DNA from: Thermoflexus sp.
GTDB lineage: Bacteria > Chloroflexota > Anaerolineae > Thermoflexales > Thermoflexaceae
Assembly (NCBI RefSeq): GCF_034432235.1
Contig: NZ_DAOUCJ010000110.1
Coordinates: 10,038-74,037 of the forward strand
Direction of reading: 5' to 3'
Length of the DNA stretch: 64,000 bases
Shown: one piece after another, positions 27,451 to 36,395 of the stretch
Numbering within the stretch: position 1 is the first letter of the stretch
Layout: each line of letters begins with the position of its first letter
Position numbers and translations under genes: made by a program
Notes under the pieces: model-generated
Database searches by the model: none
What the model was told of the DNA's origin: nothing
Seen by the model: only the letters and a program-made list of their open reading frames with translations

Positions 27451-27882
27451 GTGGGGGAGAACCCGATCGGGGAGCGCTACCGGGAAAGCTGGCGGGAACG
27501 GGAGGCGCGACGGCGGGCTGAGGCCGAGGCGCGCCGTGCCGCCGCCCAGGAGGCCGCCGAGCGGGCCATCCGGGCGGTTGCACCGCGCTATCCCGGCATC
27601 CGGAGGGTTTACCTCTTCGGCTCGGTCCTGCGGCCCGGGGCATTCCGCCCGGATTCGGACATCGATGTGGGCGTGGACGGGGATGACGGACACGGGCTGT
27701 TCGATTTCTGGCGGGAGCTGGAGGCCGCGGCCCCCGGCTGGGCCTTCGATGCGCGCCCGCTGGACCCGGAGGATCCCTTCTCCCAGCGCGTGCGGGAGCG
27801 AGGACGGCTGATCTATGAGCGAACGCCTTCGGGTGCTTCGATCGGATCTGCAGGCGGAGTGGGCCCATATCCGCCGGATTGA
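27451..27882 (+). CDS. MNT-type nucleotidyltransferase (MntA-like antitoxin)
   Basis: This 143-aa protein has an Arg/Ala/Glu-rich helical N-terminus and a minimal nucleotidyltransferase core GSVLRPGAFRPDSDIDVGV. It is one residue longer between GS and DxD than the usual GSx10DxD. MntA proteins AMPylate and silence HepT. GTG 27451 follows GGGAGG by about ten bases. It overlaps the HepT-like gene by 68 bases, so its C-terminus is probably a read-through extension. Confidence 0.78.
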   Translation: MGENPIGERYRESWREREARRRAEAEARRAAAQEAAERAIRAVAPRYPGIRRVYLFGSVLRPGAFRPDSDIDVGVDGDDGHGLFDFWRELEAAAPGWAFDARPLDPEDPFSQRVRERGRLIYERTPSGASIGSAGGVGPYPPD

Positions 27883-28291
27883 CAGCGCCCTTCGGGAGAC
27901 CCCTGACGATCTCCGGGATCCCAAAGAGGCCATCGTGGCCGGCTATTACCTGCACAACCTCTACAACGCATGCGAGAACATTTTCCGCGGGATCGCGGAG
28001 GCCTTCGAGAACGAGATCCCGGACCCCTCCTGCTGGCACGCGCTGCTGCTGGAGCGGATGGGACGGGAGATCGAGGGAATCCGCCCCCGCGTGCTCCGGG
28101 AGGACACCTTACGCCTCCTGGATGAGCTGCAGCGGTTCCGGCATGGGTTTCGCACCCTCTATCGCTTCGACCTGGATCCAGAGCGCGTGGCCCGGGCGCG
28201 ACAGGACGCCTTCCGCCTGGAACCGCTGCTGGAGGCGGATCTTCAAGGCTTTCTGGAATTCCTGCGCCGGATCGCCGAGGGGACCTCCTGA
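27815..28291 (+). CDS. HepT-like ribonuclease toxin
   Basis: This 158-aa all-helical protein has FRHGFRTLYRFDLDPERV near residues 115-135, the conserved block of the second HepT-like domain family (RxRH..R.LY) rather than the classical RX4HXY. HepT toxins are HEPN RNases silenced by their MNT partner. YYLHNLYNACENIFR near residue 45 is also typical. The gene starts inside the MNT gene. The pair forms a complete MNT/HepT module and appears intact. Confidence 0.8.
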   Translation: MSERLRVLRSDLQAEWAHIRRIDSALRETPDDLRDPKEAIVAGYYLHNLYNACENIFRGIAEAFENEIPDPSCWHALLLERMGREIEGIRPRVLREDTLRLLDELQRFRHGFRTLYRFDLDPERVARARQDAFRLEPLLEADLQGFLEFLRRIAEGTS

Positions 28292-28298
28292 GGGATCC

Positions 28299-30155
28299 TC
28301 AGAGGAGCCGCTCGAAGAACCGGCGATGCCCTCGCAGACGCCCCCATAGGGCCCATGCCAGGAAGCCCGCCAGGCTGGCCATGGCCGCGCCGGTGCGCAC
28401 CCCGCCGGTTTGCGGATCGATGGACTCGCAGGCCAGTCCGCCATCCAGAGGGGCACGCCGCACCACCTCCAGGACCACCGGGTCCGGATCGGTGAGCAGC
28501 CGGTTGGCCAGGTCGAAGACCCCCGGGAAGGGGAAATGGGGAGATCCAGGTCCCCCGAAAGGGCCGGAAAAGAAATAGGGGTTCGCCGGAGAAGCCAGCC
28601 AGCGCACCGTGTTCCGGTAAACTGGATCCTCCGGGTCGCAGAACCCGTAATACGCCAGCAGGCGCAGACTCCCGGGAGGTTCCTCCCGCAGCTCCCACCG
28701 GCCCCGGCGATCCCGTGCCCAGGCCCACATCGGCCCCTCCGGGCCTTCCACGATCCCGTGCGCGCGGATCGCTCCTGCCAGGCGTTCAGCTTCCCGCTCC
28801 CAGCGCGCCGCCTCCTCATCCACTCCCTGGCGCCGGAGGAGATCCGCCGCCGCCCGGAAGGCCACCCAGACCAGGACATTGTCGTAGATGACCAGCGGAT
28901 AATCCGTGGGGTCATCGGTTGGGAGCAGGAAAGTCTCATACAGCCCGGTCTCCGGATCCCGATGGGCCTCGATCTCCCGCAGGAGCGTCAGGATGGCTTC
29001 GGCGATCACAGGCTCGCGGAGGAGATCCTCATCTTGGGTCTCGTGGATATAACGCCAGAGGGCCAGGAGCGGCGCGGCCGCCTGATCCAGCTCGAACCCC
29101 GGGTAGAGAGGAACGCCATTGAGATACAGCGCGTGATCGGCGATATGGGGGAGATAGCGCGGCAGACACCGGCGCAACAGCTGGCGCGCCCGCTCCGCAT
29201 CGGTTAGCAGAATCGCCGGGAAAGACCAGAGGAACGCATCACGGCTCCAGAAGGCCCCGCTCACGTAATACAGCGGGCTCCGCGAGGTCACCATCACCGG
29301 CGCCCCGGTGTCCAGGCAATCCCCCTGGCTGAAGAAGTAAGCGAAGAAGAGGTTTTCGTTGAGACGGGCGGTCAGCTCAGAATCCGCCAGGGGGCGAGCC
29401 CGGGCTTCCAGCCAGTCTCGCGTCTCGCGGAGGAGGGCCTCAGCACCCCGACGCCGCAGGTGCAACGCCCCCGTCCGCGCTCCATCCGCATCGGGCGCCA
29501 CCGCGACGTAAAGCACCGCCTCCACGGCTTCCCCGGGGTGGAGCTCCCGGGCCTGAAGACATCGATAGGTGAAGGGAGCTTCCGAAGCGATCTCCAGCGA
29601 CAGGGGGGCTTCCCCCTGCCAGCCCAGGGCCAGGATGGGAAAGCCGATCCCGAATTCCGCCACCCCACTGCCCGTCCATGGATCTCGCCCGCCGGTCCAC
29701 GTTCCAGTGAGGGGTCGGGAGGCGAAACGGGAAAGGAGCACCCTCTTCCATCGCCCTTCGAACCCGATGGTGATCCGGCAGGGAGGGCTCCTGTGGAGGT
29801 TCGCGCGTATCCAATATACTATCCCCCGCTCGCCGACCGGCGCCCAGACACGGCCCTCCAGCTCCAGATCGCCGGCACGGAAGCGCCAGGCCGGGATCCA
29901 GAAGCTTTCCCGGGACCACTCCAGGCGACCCCTCCAGTCCACCGGCTGGCTGTCCGCGATGAGGAAGGGGCGGATCAGCGGGTCACCATCGGCCTCGAGC
30001 AGGCCATTGAGGCGCTCATGAAGCACGCCCAGACGATGCAGGCTCCCATCCCGCCGATCGATCAGGGGGAGGGAAACCCAGAGGTTCCCGGTGGGCAGAA
30101 ACGGCGGAGGCTCCTCCAGGACGGGCGGTCGGGTGATCAGCGGGTGCGCGCTCAT
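28299..30155 (-). CDS. six-hairpin glycosidase (GH15/GH63/GH125-like)
   Basis: This 618-aa soluble protein has an N-terminal beta domain (about 1-260) and a C-terminal alpha/alpha barrel beginning near LNENLFFAYFFSQGD. SGAFWSRDAFLWSFPAILL and YPGFELDQAAAPLLALWRYI are the recognisable barrel motifs. It lacks a signal peptide, so it would act on imported oligosaccharide. ATG 30155 overlaps the TGA of the upstream permease (ATGA). Last gene of the ROK operon. The exact family and substrate are uncertain. Confidence 0.75.
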   Translation of the reverse strand: MSAHPLITRPPVLEEPPPFLPTGNLWVSLPLIDRRDGSLHRLGVLHERLNGLLEADGDPLIRPFLIADSQPVDWRGRLEWSRESFWIPAWRFRAGDLELEGRVWAPVGERGIVYWIRANLHRSPPCRITIGFEGRWKRVLLSRFASRPLTGTWTGGRDPWTGSGVAEFGIGFPILALGWQGEAPLSLEIASEAPFTYRCLQARELHPGEAVEAVLYVAVAPDADGARTGALHLRRRGAEALLRETRDWLEARARPLADSELTARLNENLFFAYFFSQGDCLDTGAPVMVTSRSPLYYVSGAFWSRDAFLWSFPAILLTDAERARQLLRRCLPRYLPHIADHALYLNGVPLYPGFELDQAAAPLLALWRYIHETQDEDLLREPVIAEAILTLLREIEAHRDPETGLYETFLLPTDDPTDYPLVIYDNVLVWVAFRAAADLLRRQGVDEEAARWEREAERLAGAIRAHGIVEGPEGPMWAWARDRRGRWELREEPPGSLRLLAYYGFCDPEDPVYRNTVRWLASPANPYFFSGPFGGPGSPHFPFPGVFDLANRLLTDPDPVVLEVVRRAPLDGGLACESIDPQTGGVRTGAAMASLAGFLAWALWGRLRGHRRFFERLL

Positions 30156-30982
30156 CCCTTCATCCCTGTCAAGGTGATGCCCTCGATGATCTGCCGCTGC
30201 AGCAGGAAGAACACGATCAACATAGGAAGGGCGGCGATCAACGCCCCGGCCATCTGCCAGTGGATATTCGTCCCGTATTGCTCTGAGAAAAACTGGAGGC
30301 CGACCGGGATGGTGCGGCTGGCGTCGGAGCTGGTGATGATCAGCGGCCAGAGAAACTCCTCCCACGCCCCCAGGAAAGTAAAGATCGCCAGGGCAGCCAG
30401 GGCCGGACGCACCAGGGGCAGCATGATCATCCAGAAGATACGCCATTCGGAGGCCCCATCGATGCGAGCTGCGTCGATCAGATCACTGGGAATGGTCAAC
30501 ATGAACTGGCGCATCAAAAAGATGCCAAAGGCATCCACCAGCCATGGGAACATCACTCCGAGCAGAGTATCCTGGAGGTGAAGAGCGATGGCCAGCTGAT
30601 AAATTGGGATCATGCGGGTCTGGAAAGGGATCATCAGGCTGGCGAGGATCATCACAAACAACAGATCCCGGCCCGGGAACTGAAAGCGCGCCAGAGCATA
30701 GCCGGCCATCGAGCTGGTGACCAGGACGCTGATCGTAATGAGAGAAGAGGTAATCAGGCTGTTCAGGAAATATCGGCCGAAGGGAAATTGAGAGAAAACC
30801 GCCCGGAAGTTCTCCAGGGTGGGCTCCTCCGGGATCCAGGTGGGAGGGATGCGCATGACCTCGTGCAGCGGCTTGAAAGCGGACGAGGTCATCCATGCCA
30901 GGGGCAGGAGCATCACCACGGATCCGGCCAGGAGCGCCAATATCACCAGGGAGCGGCCAATCCATCGTCCGGCCAGGGCCAT
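30152..30982 (-). CDS. carbohydrate ABC transporter permease (MalG type)
   Basis: This 276-aa protein has six membrane helices. The EAA loop DAARIDGASEWRIFWMIMLPLVRP contacts the ATPase. GMKG at the C-terminus is typical of MalG-type subunits. It follows the MalF-type gene by 16 bases and overlaps the glycosidase gene by four bases. No ATPase gene is present in the operon, so a shared MsmK-like ATPase is expected elsewhere. Confidence 0.93.
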   Translation of the reverse strand: MALAGRWIGRSLVILALLAGSVVMLLPLAWMTSSAFKPLHEVMRIPPTWIPEEPTLENFRAVFSQFPFGRYFLNSLITSSLITISVLVTSSMAGYALARFQFPGRDLLFVMILASLMIPFQTRMIPIYQLAIALHLQDTLLGVMFPWLVDAFGIFLMRQFMLTIPSDLIDAARIDGASEWRIFWMIMLPLVRPALAALAIFTFLGAWEEFLWPLIITSSDASRTIPVGLQFFSEQYGTNIHWQMAGALIAALPMLIVFFLLQRQIIEGITLTGMKG

Positions 30983-30998
30983 TCCTCACCTCCCCATT

Positions 30999-31952
30999 TC
31001 AGTATTCGAACGGACGCTGCAGGATGCGAAGCTGAACCAGGGTGACTGTCATGATCATCAACAAAAGCACGATGGCGTTGGCCGCGCCGTATCCGAAATC
31101 GAATTGCTTCCAGGCCAGATCATAGATGTGCAGCACGAAAACCCGGGTGCTGTTCAAGGGGCCACCCGGGGTAAGATAAGTAAAGCCTCCAGAGGTCATC
31201 ACGTAGGGGATGCTGAACACCCGGAAGGCATTGATCACCAGGATGACAGCCACGAAGACCACGGTGGGGTTCAGCAGAGGCAGTGTGACATGCCAGAAGA
31301 TCTGCCATGGGTTCGCCCCATCGATCTCTGCTGCTTCCCGAAGCTCCCGGGGAATGGTCTGGAGCCCGGCCAGGAAGAGGACCATCGCGTAACCGACCTG
31401 TTTCCAGATCCCCGCGGTCATCAGGGCGGGCAACGCCCAGGTCGTGCTGGCCAGCCAGCCGGGCGGGTCGACGATCCCGATCTGGCGCAGGATCCAGTTC
31501 ACGACCCCGAAGGTGGGCTCGAACAGCCAGCGCCAGACGAACGCAGAGGCCACCACGGAGGTCATCACCGGGACGAAATAGATCGTGCGGAAGACCCCGC
31601 GGCCGGGCAGCCAGGGCTGATTTAGGGCCAGGGCCGTCAACATGCCCAGCACCATCACCCAGGGGACCACCCCGATGGTCCAGATACAAGTCACCTTAAG
31701 GGATTGCCAGAAAAGGGGATCCCGCACCATGCGCTGGTAGTTGGCGAGGCCAACGAACTCCTTCTCCCCGAACAGGCTCCAGCGATACAGGCTGAGCCGG
31801 AAAGCCTCTACGGAGGGATAGAGCACGATGAGAGCGAACAGGATCAGACTGGGGGCCAGGAATCCATAAGCCCAGATCCACATACGGACCTGGCGCCGGA
31901 TCCGAAGGGCCTTCCCCCTTTCCAGCGCCCATGCGAGGTTCCGGCTGACCAT
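30999..31952 (-). CDS. carbohydrate ABC transporter permease (MalF type)
   Basis: This 317-aa protein has six membrane helices and a longer N-terminal cytosolic part. The EAA loop is EAAEIDGANPWQIFWHVTLPLL. It pairs with the MalG-type permease just downstream. It lies behind the binding-protein gene, separated by a hairpin (31982-32009). Confidence 0.93.
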   Translation of the reverse strand: MVSRNLAWALERGKALRIRRQVRMWIWAYGFLAPSLILFALIVLYPSVEAFRLSLYRWSLFGEKEFVGLANYQRMVRDPLFWQSLKVTCIWTIGVVPWVMVLGMLTALALNQPWLPGRGVFRTIYFVPVMTSVVASAFVWRWLFEPTFGVVNWILRQIGIVDPPGWLASTTWALPALMTAGIWKQVGYAMVLFLAGLQTIPRELREAAEIDGANPWQIFWHVTLPLLNPTVVFVAVILVINAFRVFSIPYVMTSGGFTYLTPGGPLNSTRVFVLHIYDLAWKQFDFGYGAANAIVLLLMIMTVTLVQLRILQRPFEY

Positions 31953-31981
31953 CGCGCCTCTCCCGACCAGGATGAAAATGG

Positions 31982-32009
31982 GGCGGCCGGAGCGTGAGCT
32001 CCGGCCGCC
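31982..32009 (-). terminator. hairpin between binding-protein and permease genes
   Basis: A 12-bp GC-rich stem (31982-31993 with 31998-32009) with a 4-base loop is followed on the minus strand by CCATTTTC. It probably stops part of the transcripts so that the binding protein is made in excess over the permeases. Confidence 0.65.
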
Positions 32010-32040
32010 TCTTGATCTTCCAGGAGACCTTCCCTGCCCT

Positions 32041-33318
32041 TTACGGGCACTTCAGGATCTTCCGGACAACCTGCTCCTCCTTGGCGGCTGCTTCCTTCAC
32101 CGCTGTCTCCACATCCGCGCCCTGGATGACGATCTTCTCCCACAGCTCCGACTGGATGTTGTCGACCTCCGTCTGTCCGACCTGCTCGACCGGCCGGGAG
32201 TAGCTCATGGACTCCAGGGCGACCCGGAATTTCTCATCGGTGGCCAGGGATGGATCGGAGACCAGGACTTTCAAGGAGGGCAGGTCGCCGGCTTTCCGGA
32301 ACCATTTGATCTGGGCATCCTTGCTGGTGAGGAGCTGGACCCAGCGCCAGGCCCACTCCGGGTTCTTGGTGTCTTTGTTCACCACATATGCCCACACGTG
32401 CAACGGAGTGACCGGTTTCTTGCCTGCTGGGACGGGGGGCGGGGCCACGATCCAGTTGATCCCCTTAGCCTCTCGCTCCAGCCGGCCTCGCGTCACCGGG
32501 TGGTTGATGTAGAAAACCGCCTTGCCCTGCTCGAACTTCCGCTGCCCCGTGAGGAACTTCGGCGAGTCCACGGCCTCTGGGCCCGTCATCAGCTCGGCAA
32601 TCAACTTCCAGGCCGCGATCCCCTGCGGACCCGCGTAATTCACCTTGCATGAAGCGGCATCCACCACGGGGCCATCGATGAAGCTATACATGGCCTGGGT
32701 ATAGACCGCCCAGCGGTAACGGGTGTCCAGGCCAGCCTGAATGATATTCCCCTGGGCATCCCGCTTGGTGCATCGACGCGCCTGCTCCTTCAATTCCTCC
32801 CATGTGGCGGGAGGCCGGGCAGGATCCCCCCCACATTCCTTGAGAAGATCAACGTTGATGAAGAGGATCAGCGTCTGGACATCCGTGGGCAGCCCGTAAT
32901 ACTTCCCACCGGACTTGAAACGTCGGACGGCAGCGGGGATGAAGGCTTCTTCGATCTGCTGGGTGGTCATCACGCTCTCCGGCACCGGGGCCAGCGCCCC
33001 CGCCTGGATGAGCTGTTCGGCCATCTCCATGGGGATCTGGAAAACATCTGGGCCGGTCTTGCTGGCCAGGGCTGTCAGCAGCTTATCGAAATACTGCTCA
33101 TAGGGGATGCTCTCAAACTTGATGGTGACATTGGGGTATTTGGCCTGGAATTCCTGGATGAGCTCGTCCACCACTGGCTTCCGGGCCTCATGGTGATGCT
33201 GCCAGTGGACAATGGTGATTTGAGGCGGAGGGGTGGGAGAAGCGGGTGCCCCCGGCGCGCACTGAGCGAGGATCAACGCGGCCAGCATAAAAAGCGAAAA
33301 CCATGCCCATCGCCCCAT
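32041..33318 (-). CDS. sugar ABC transporter substrate-binding lipoprotein
   Basis: This 425-aa protein has a signal peptide and lipobox (ILAQC, residues 16-20), then a family 1 binding fold (ITIVHWQHHHEARKPVVDELI). FYINHPVTRG and AWRWVQLLTS are typical of MalE-like proteins. Anchored outside the membrane, it feeds the MalF/MalG pair. The ligand is not predictable. Confidence 0.93.
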   Translation of the reverse strand: MGRWAWFSLFMLAALILAQCAPGAPASPTPPPQITIVHWQHHHEARKPVVDELIQEFQAKYPNVTIKFESIPYEQYFDKLLTALASKTGPDVFQIPMEMAEQLIQAGALAPVPESVMTTQQIEEAFIPAAVRRFKSGGKYYGLPTDVQTLILFINVDLLKECGGDPARPPATWEELKEQARRCTKRDAQGNIIQAGLDTRYRWAVYTQAMYSFIDGPVVDAASCKVNYAGPQGIAAWKLIAELMTGPEAVDSPKFLTGQRKFEQGKAVFYINHPVTRGRLEREAKGINWIVAPPPVPAGKKPVTPLHVWAYVVNKDTKNPEWAWRWVQLLTSKDAQIKWFRKAGDLPSLKVLVSDPSLATDEKFRVALESMSYSRPVEQVGQTEVDNIQSELWEKIVIQGADVETAVKEAAAKEEQVVRKILKCP

Positions 33319-33335
33319 GGTTCACCTTCTGAGAA

Positions 33336-34298
33336 TCAAGATGATCCGTCCTCCAATCGCAGCAATCGGATAGCGTTTCCGGCAAAGATCTTCTGGATAT
33401 CTTCCTCCCGTAGCCCGATCTCATAACAGATCCGCAGCTGGTCCTCCAGATAGCGGACCGCAAAGCCCCGCGGAAACCACTCTGAGTCGCTTCCGAAGAT
33501 GATCCGCTCCGGCCCGATGGTCTCCACAAACCTCCGGAAGAGATCCTTCAAGGTCAGCTCATACGGCATCCAGCGGATCCACTCGTTGTTCCCGGATGTG
33601 TCCACGTAGATGTTCCGACACGCCCAGCACAGATGCAGGAGCTCTCGAGGATATCCGCATCCGAAATGTGGGATCACGAAGGGCACGTCGGGGAAGCCCT
33701 TGGCCACATCGTGCAGCCTCAACGGGTTGATGTTCTCATGCCAGGCAATGCCACCCCCACCCCCGAGGATCCCAAAATGGATAAGGACAGGGATACCCAG
33801 GGCTTCGCAGGTCCGCCAGACTGGATCCAGTGCCTCATCATCGATAGGCCCCCGCAGAGCAGGGGCCAGGATCTTGTAGCCCCGCAGCCCCAGCTCCTGC
33901 ACTGCGCGTCGTAGCTCTGACGCGGCATCGGGGCGGAAGGGATCATGATGGGCGAAGCCAATGAAGCGATCCGGATAGCGGCTCACCAGCGCGGCCAGCT
34001 GATCGTTCCCCCCTCCCGTGAGAAAGACCACGCGGTCCAGACCGTAGCGGTCCACCTCGGCGGCCCAGCGCTCCAGCTGCACCTCCGGCGGGGCCATCGG
34101 CTCTTCCGGGAAGGGAAAGGAGTAGGCTCGCCACCACTGCTCCTGATACCAGCGGGCGTCCTGGCGCAGGCGCGCCAGCTTCTCCGGGCCAAAACGGGCT
34201 GCGTAGCGGGTCTCCCAGTCGGCCAGGTAGTCCTCTGGGACCGGGAAGTGAGCGTGGAAGTCGATGATGCGAATCCCCCAGCGGCTGATGCGCGTCAC
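33336..34298 (-). CDS. amidohydrolase-family TIM-barrel hydrolase
   Basis: This 320-aa protein has DFHAHFP near residue 13 (first metal ligands), VLIHFGIL near 172, IPHFGCG near 210, and FGSDSEWFP near 278 (catalytic Asp). This places it in the amidohydrolase 2 group (lactonases, decarboxylases). Inside a sugar operon it may open a lactone or deacetylate or deamidate a sugar derivative. ATG 34298 overlaps the TGA of the ROK gene. Confidence 0.85.
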   Translation of the reverse strand: MTRISRWGIRIIDFHAHFPVPEDYLADWETRYAARFGPEKLARLRQDARWYQEQWWRAYSFPFPEEPMAPPEVQLERWAAEVDRYGLDRVVFLTGGGNDQLAALVSRYPDRFIGFAHHDPFRPDAASELRRAVQELGLRGYKILAPALRGPIDDEALDPVWRTCEALGIPVLIHFGILGGGGGIAWHENINPLRLHDVAKGFPDVPFVIPHFGCGYPRELLHLCWACRNIYVDTSGNNEWIRWMPYELTLKDLFRRFVETIGPERIIFGSDSEWFPRGFAVRYLEDQLRICYEIGLREEDIQKIFAGNAIRLLRLEDGSS

Positions 34299-35515
34299 CG
34301 CAGCGCCCTCCGGACTTGCATCAATCCTTCGAGCTCGAAGATGGCATAAGCCACCGCCCCCAGAACGCCCGCCCGATCCCCCAGGGCGGAGAGATGGATC
34401 TCCGGCATGGCTGGGACCACCCGTTCCAGCCTGCGACGGAGCCCGTTCACCAGGTAGGGACCAGCCCGGGCCACGCCGCCTCCCAGCACGATCATCTCCG
34501 GGTCGACCACCGCGATCACGCTGGCCAGCATGATCGCCAGATAGTCCATCGCCTCCTCAGCGACCTGAGCGGCCAGGGGATCTCCCGCCTCCGCGGCCCG
34601 GAACACATCCGTGGCCTCGAGGCGGCCTGCCTCGATGAACGGCCGCAGCACGCTCTCCGGGAACTCCCCGGCCCGCTCCATCGCCCGGCGGGCAATAGCC
34701 GGGCCCGCGGCAAGGATCTCCAGGCAACCGAAGGTCTCATAGGTCTGATGAAGAAGCGAGCGCTCCGGGATCACATATCCGATCTCTCCGGCTGCATAGT
34801 GAGAGCCCCGATACAGCTCCCCATTGAGGATCAGGCCTGCCCCGATCCCCGTCCCGATGAACACACAAACCAGGCTCTGCGCTCCCCGCCCGATCCCGAA
34901 CCACCGTTCCCCGAAGGCGGCCAGGTTCACATCGTTCTCCACGAACGTAGGGAGATGGAACCGGCGCTCAATTTCCTCCCGCAACGGGAGATCCCGCCAC
35001 TGGAACGCCGGTGCCCAGATCACCCGGCCTGCGGTCGGATCCGTCACCCCGGGGGCGCCGATCCCGATCCCCCGCACCGCATATCCGCCCGCGCGGGCCT
35101 GTTCCAGCAGCGCCTCAATGGCCTCGAAGAGCTGCCCCAGAGCTTCCTCCGGCCTCCCATTGGGCCGGGAAGGGCGCCGGATCTCCACCCGGATTTCCCC
35201 GTTCAAATTGGCGACAGCGCCTACCAGATAGGTCCCCCCCAGGTCAATGCCGATCAGGTGATAGGCTTCGTGATTCAAATAAAGCGACCGGGGGCGCCGT
35301 CCAGAGAATCGCCGATCCTCGGAGGAAGGCGCTCGCTCCCGCTCGATCACCAAGCCCTCTTCGATGAGCTGCCCTACCAGTCGCGTGACGGTAGCCGGGC
35401 TAAGACCCAACCGGCGACCCAGCTCCACCCGGGAGATCCCGGGCTGCTCCCGGATCAGCTGCAGAATCGCCGACCGGTTGATCCGCTCCAGAATCTCAGG
35501 CCGCCCTGCATGCAT
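34295..35515 (-). CDS. ROK-family transcriptional repressor (NagC/XylR type)
   Basis: This 406-aa protein has an N-terminal winged helix (ISRVELGRRLGLSPATVTRLV) and a ROK sugar-kinase-like domain starting LIGIDLGGTYLVGAVANL, with ENDVNLAAFGE and GAGLILNGELYRG. The zinc motif CxCGxxGCxE is degenerate: only GCLE remains, so zinc is probably not bound as usual. ATG 35515 has GGGGAG upstream. ATG 35542 cannot be used because it lies in the -10 box. It leads the sugar operon and most likely represses it until sugar binds. Confidence 0.9.
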   Translation of the reverse strand: MHAGRPEILERINRSAILQLIREQPGISRVELGRRLGLSPATVTRLVGQLIEEGLVIERERAPSSEDRRFSGRRPRSLYLNHEAYHLIGIDLGGTYLVGAVANLNGEIRVEIRRPSRPNGRPEEALGQLFEAIEALLEQARAGGYAVRGIGIGAPGVTDPTAGRVIWAPAFQWRDLPLREEIERRFHLPTFVENDVNLAAFGERWFGIGRGAQSLVCVFIGTGIGAGLILNGELYRGSHYAAGEIGYVIPERSLLHQTYETFGCLEILAAGPAIARRAMERAGEFPESVLRPFIEAGRLEATDVFRAAEAGDPLAAQVAEEAMDYLAIMLASVIAVVDPEMIVLGGGVARAGPYLVNGLRRRLERVVPAMPEIHLSALGDRAGVLGAVAYAIFELEGLMQVRRALR

Positions 35516-35535
35516 CCACCGGCTCCCCTGTTTTA

Positions 35536-35568
35536 TTTTCATTCTAAAAGAAAATATGAAAAGGTCAA
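35536..35568 (-). promoter_or_regulatory. promoter and ROK operator of the sugar operon
   Basis: On the minus strand, TTGACC (35568-35563), 16 bases and TAGAAT (35546-35541) form the promoter. TTTTCAT (35536-35542) and ATGAAAA (35556-35562) form an inverted repeat with a 13-base gap over the promoter, with inner ATTTTC/GAAAAT arms. This is the AT-rich palindrome expected for NagC-type repressors. Confidence 0.75.
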
Positions 35569-35890
35569 GGGGGTTTGGAAACCGGTTGAAGGCGATGGGT
35601 GCCTGGATACAGGGCTATGGGAGCCGGGGGCCTCAGGCCGTCCACCCTCGTGGATGGCAGGAGGAGCTTTCGCCTTGACCTTCCGTGGACGGGCATATCG
35701 CTGTTCGAGCGGCGCGGATGTCTGGATCCGTTCGGCCCGGAAGCGCGGGGAGGCGCTGGCGCTCGATCGGTCGAGGGGCCATGGGATGGAGCGCAGCGTT
35801 TTCAGGAAGGGGCGGATCCGGCCCTCCGGGAGGATGGGAAAGCCGGGCGGGAGGCCTTTGAGGTCCCGCGATAGAAAAGCTACAGTATCC
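35569..35890. other. intergenic region between the ROK operon and the Tad-like genes
   Basis: Small open frames occur on the plus strand but none has a ribosome site and recognisable product. I see no clear hairpin. Nothing further is supported. Confidence 0.4.
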
Positions 35891-36385
35891 TCACGGGTTC
35901 TTCGGTTTGGCCTCGAGGGCGATCTGAACCGCCTGGGCCCGGATGATCAGGTTGGCGCCCAGCATGCCTTGCATGATCGGGGTGATCACCGGCATGGTGT
36001 AGATGACCGTGACCGTGATCCGATCCCCCTCGTAGATCGTTGACGTCGGGGAGGACGGGTTCGGCTCGACGATCACCGCGATCTGGCTGGGATCCACCAG
36101 GGAGAAGGGGATCCAGCGGGTCTCGCTCAGGGCCCGGGTGTAAGCCCGATACTGAACGTTGTTGGGATCGTTGCACTTCACGTCCGGATCGGCGTCCAGG
36201 GGCAACGGGCTGCTCGGGTTCAGGCAATAAGGGTTCACGGCCGCGTAAAGGGCGCCCTCCGCGGCGGCGTCATGGATGGCCAGCCAGACCACAAAGGCCC
36301 GCCCCAGGTCGATGAGCCCCATCACCAGCAGGAGCAGCACCGTCAGGCTCAACGCCAGTTCCACCAGTCCTTGCCCGCGCCGCAT
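35891..36385 (-). CDS. TadE-like pseudopilin
   Basis: This 164-aa protein starts MRRGQGLVELALSLTVLLLLVMGLIDLGR (positions 1-29; key residues G4-Q-G6 and E9), the TadE-like hydrophobic N-terminal helix. A beta-rich outer domain follows with one cysteine pair (YCLNP, VKCND). Such proteins are minor pilins of Flp/Tad pili. It lies 11 bases after the TadG-like gene. No Tad ATPase, secretin or prepilin peptidase is in the window. Confidence 0.85.
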   Translation of the reverse strand: MRRGQGLVELALSLTVLLLLVMGLIDLGRAFVVWLAIHDAAAEGALYAAVNPYCLNPSSPLPLDADPDVKCNDPNNVQYRAYTRALSETRWIPFSLVDPSQIAVIVEPNPSSPTSTIYEGDRITVTVIYTMPVITPIMQGMLGANLIIRAQAVQIALEAKPKNP

Positions 36386-36395
36386 CGTCTTCCCC

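Noticed and set aside
28299..30446. 715-aa reading of the glycosidase
   Set aside because: The extra N-terminal residues overlap the permease gene; the ATG at 30155 gives a clean ATGA junction.
35515..35542. Longer ROK start at 35542
   Set aside because: The ATG lies inside the TAGAAT -10 box and would not be on the transcript.
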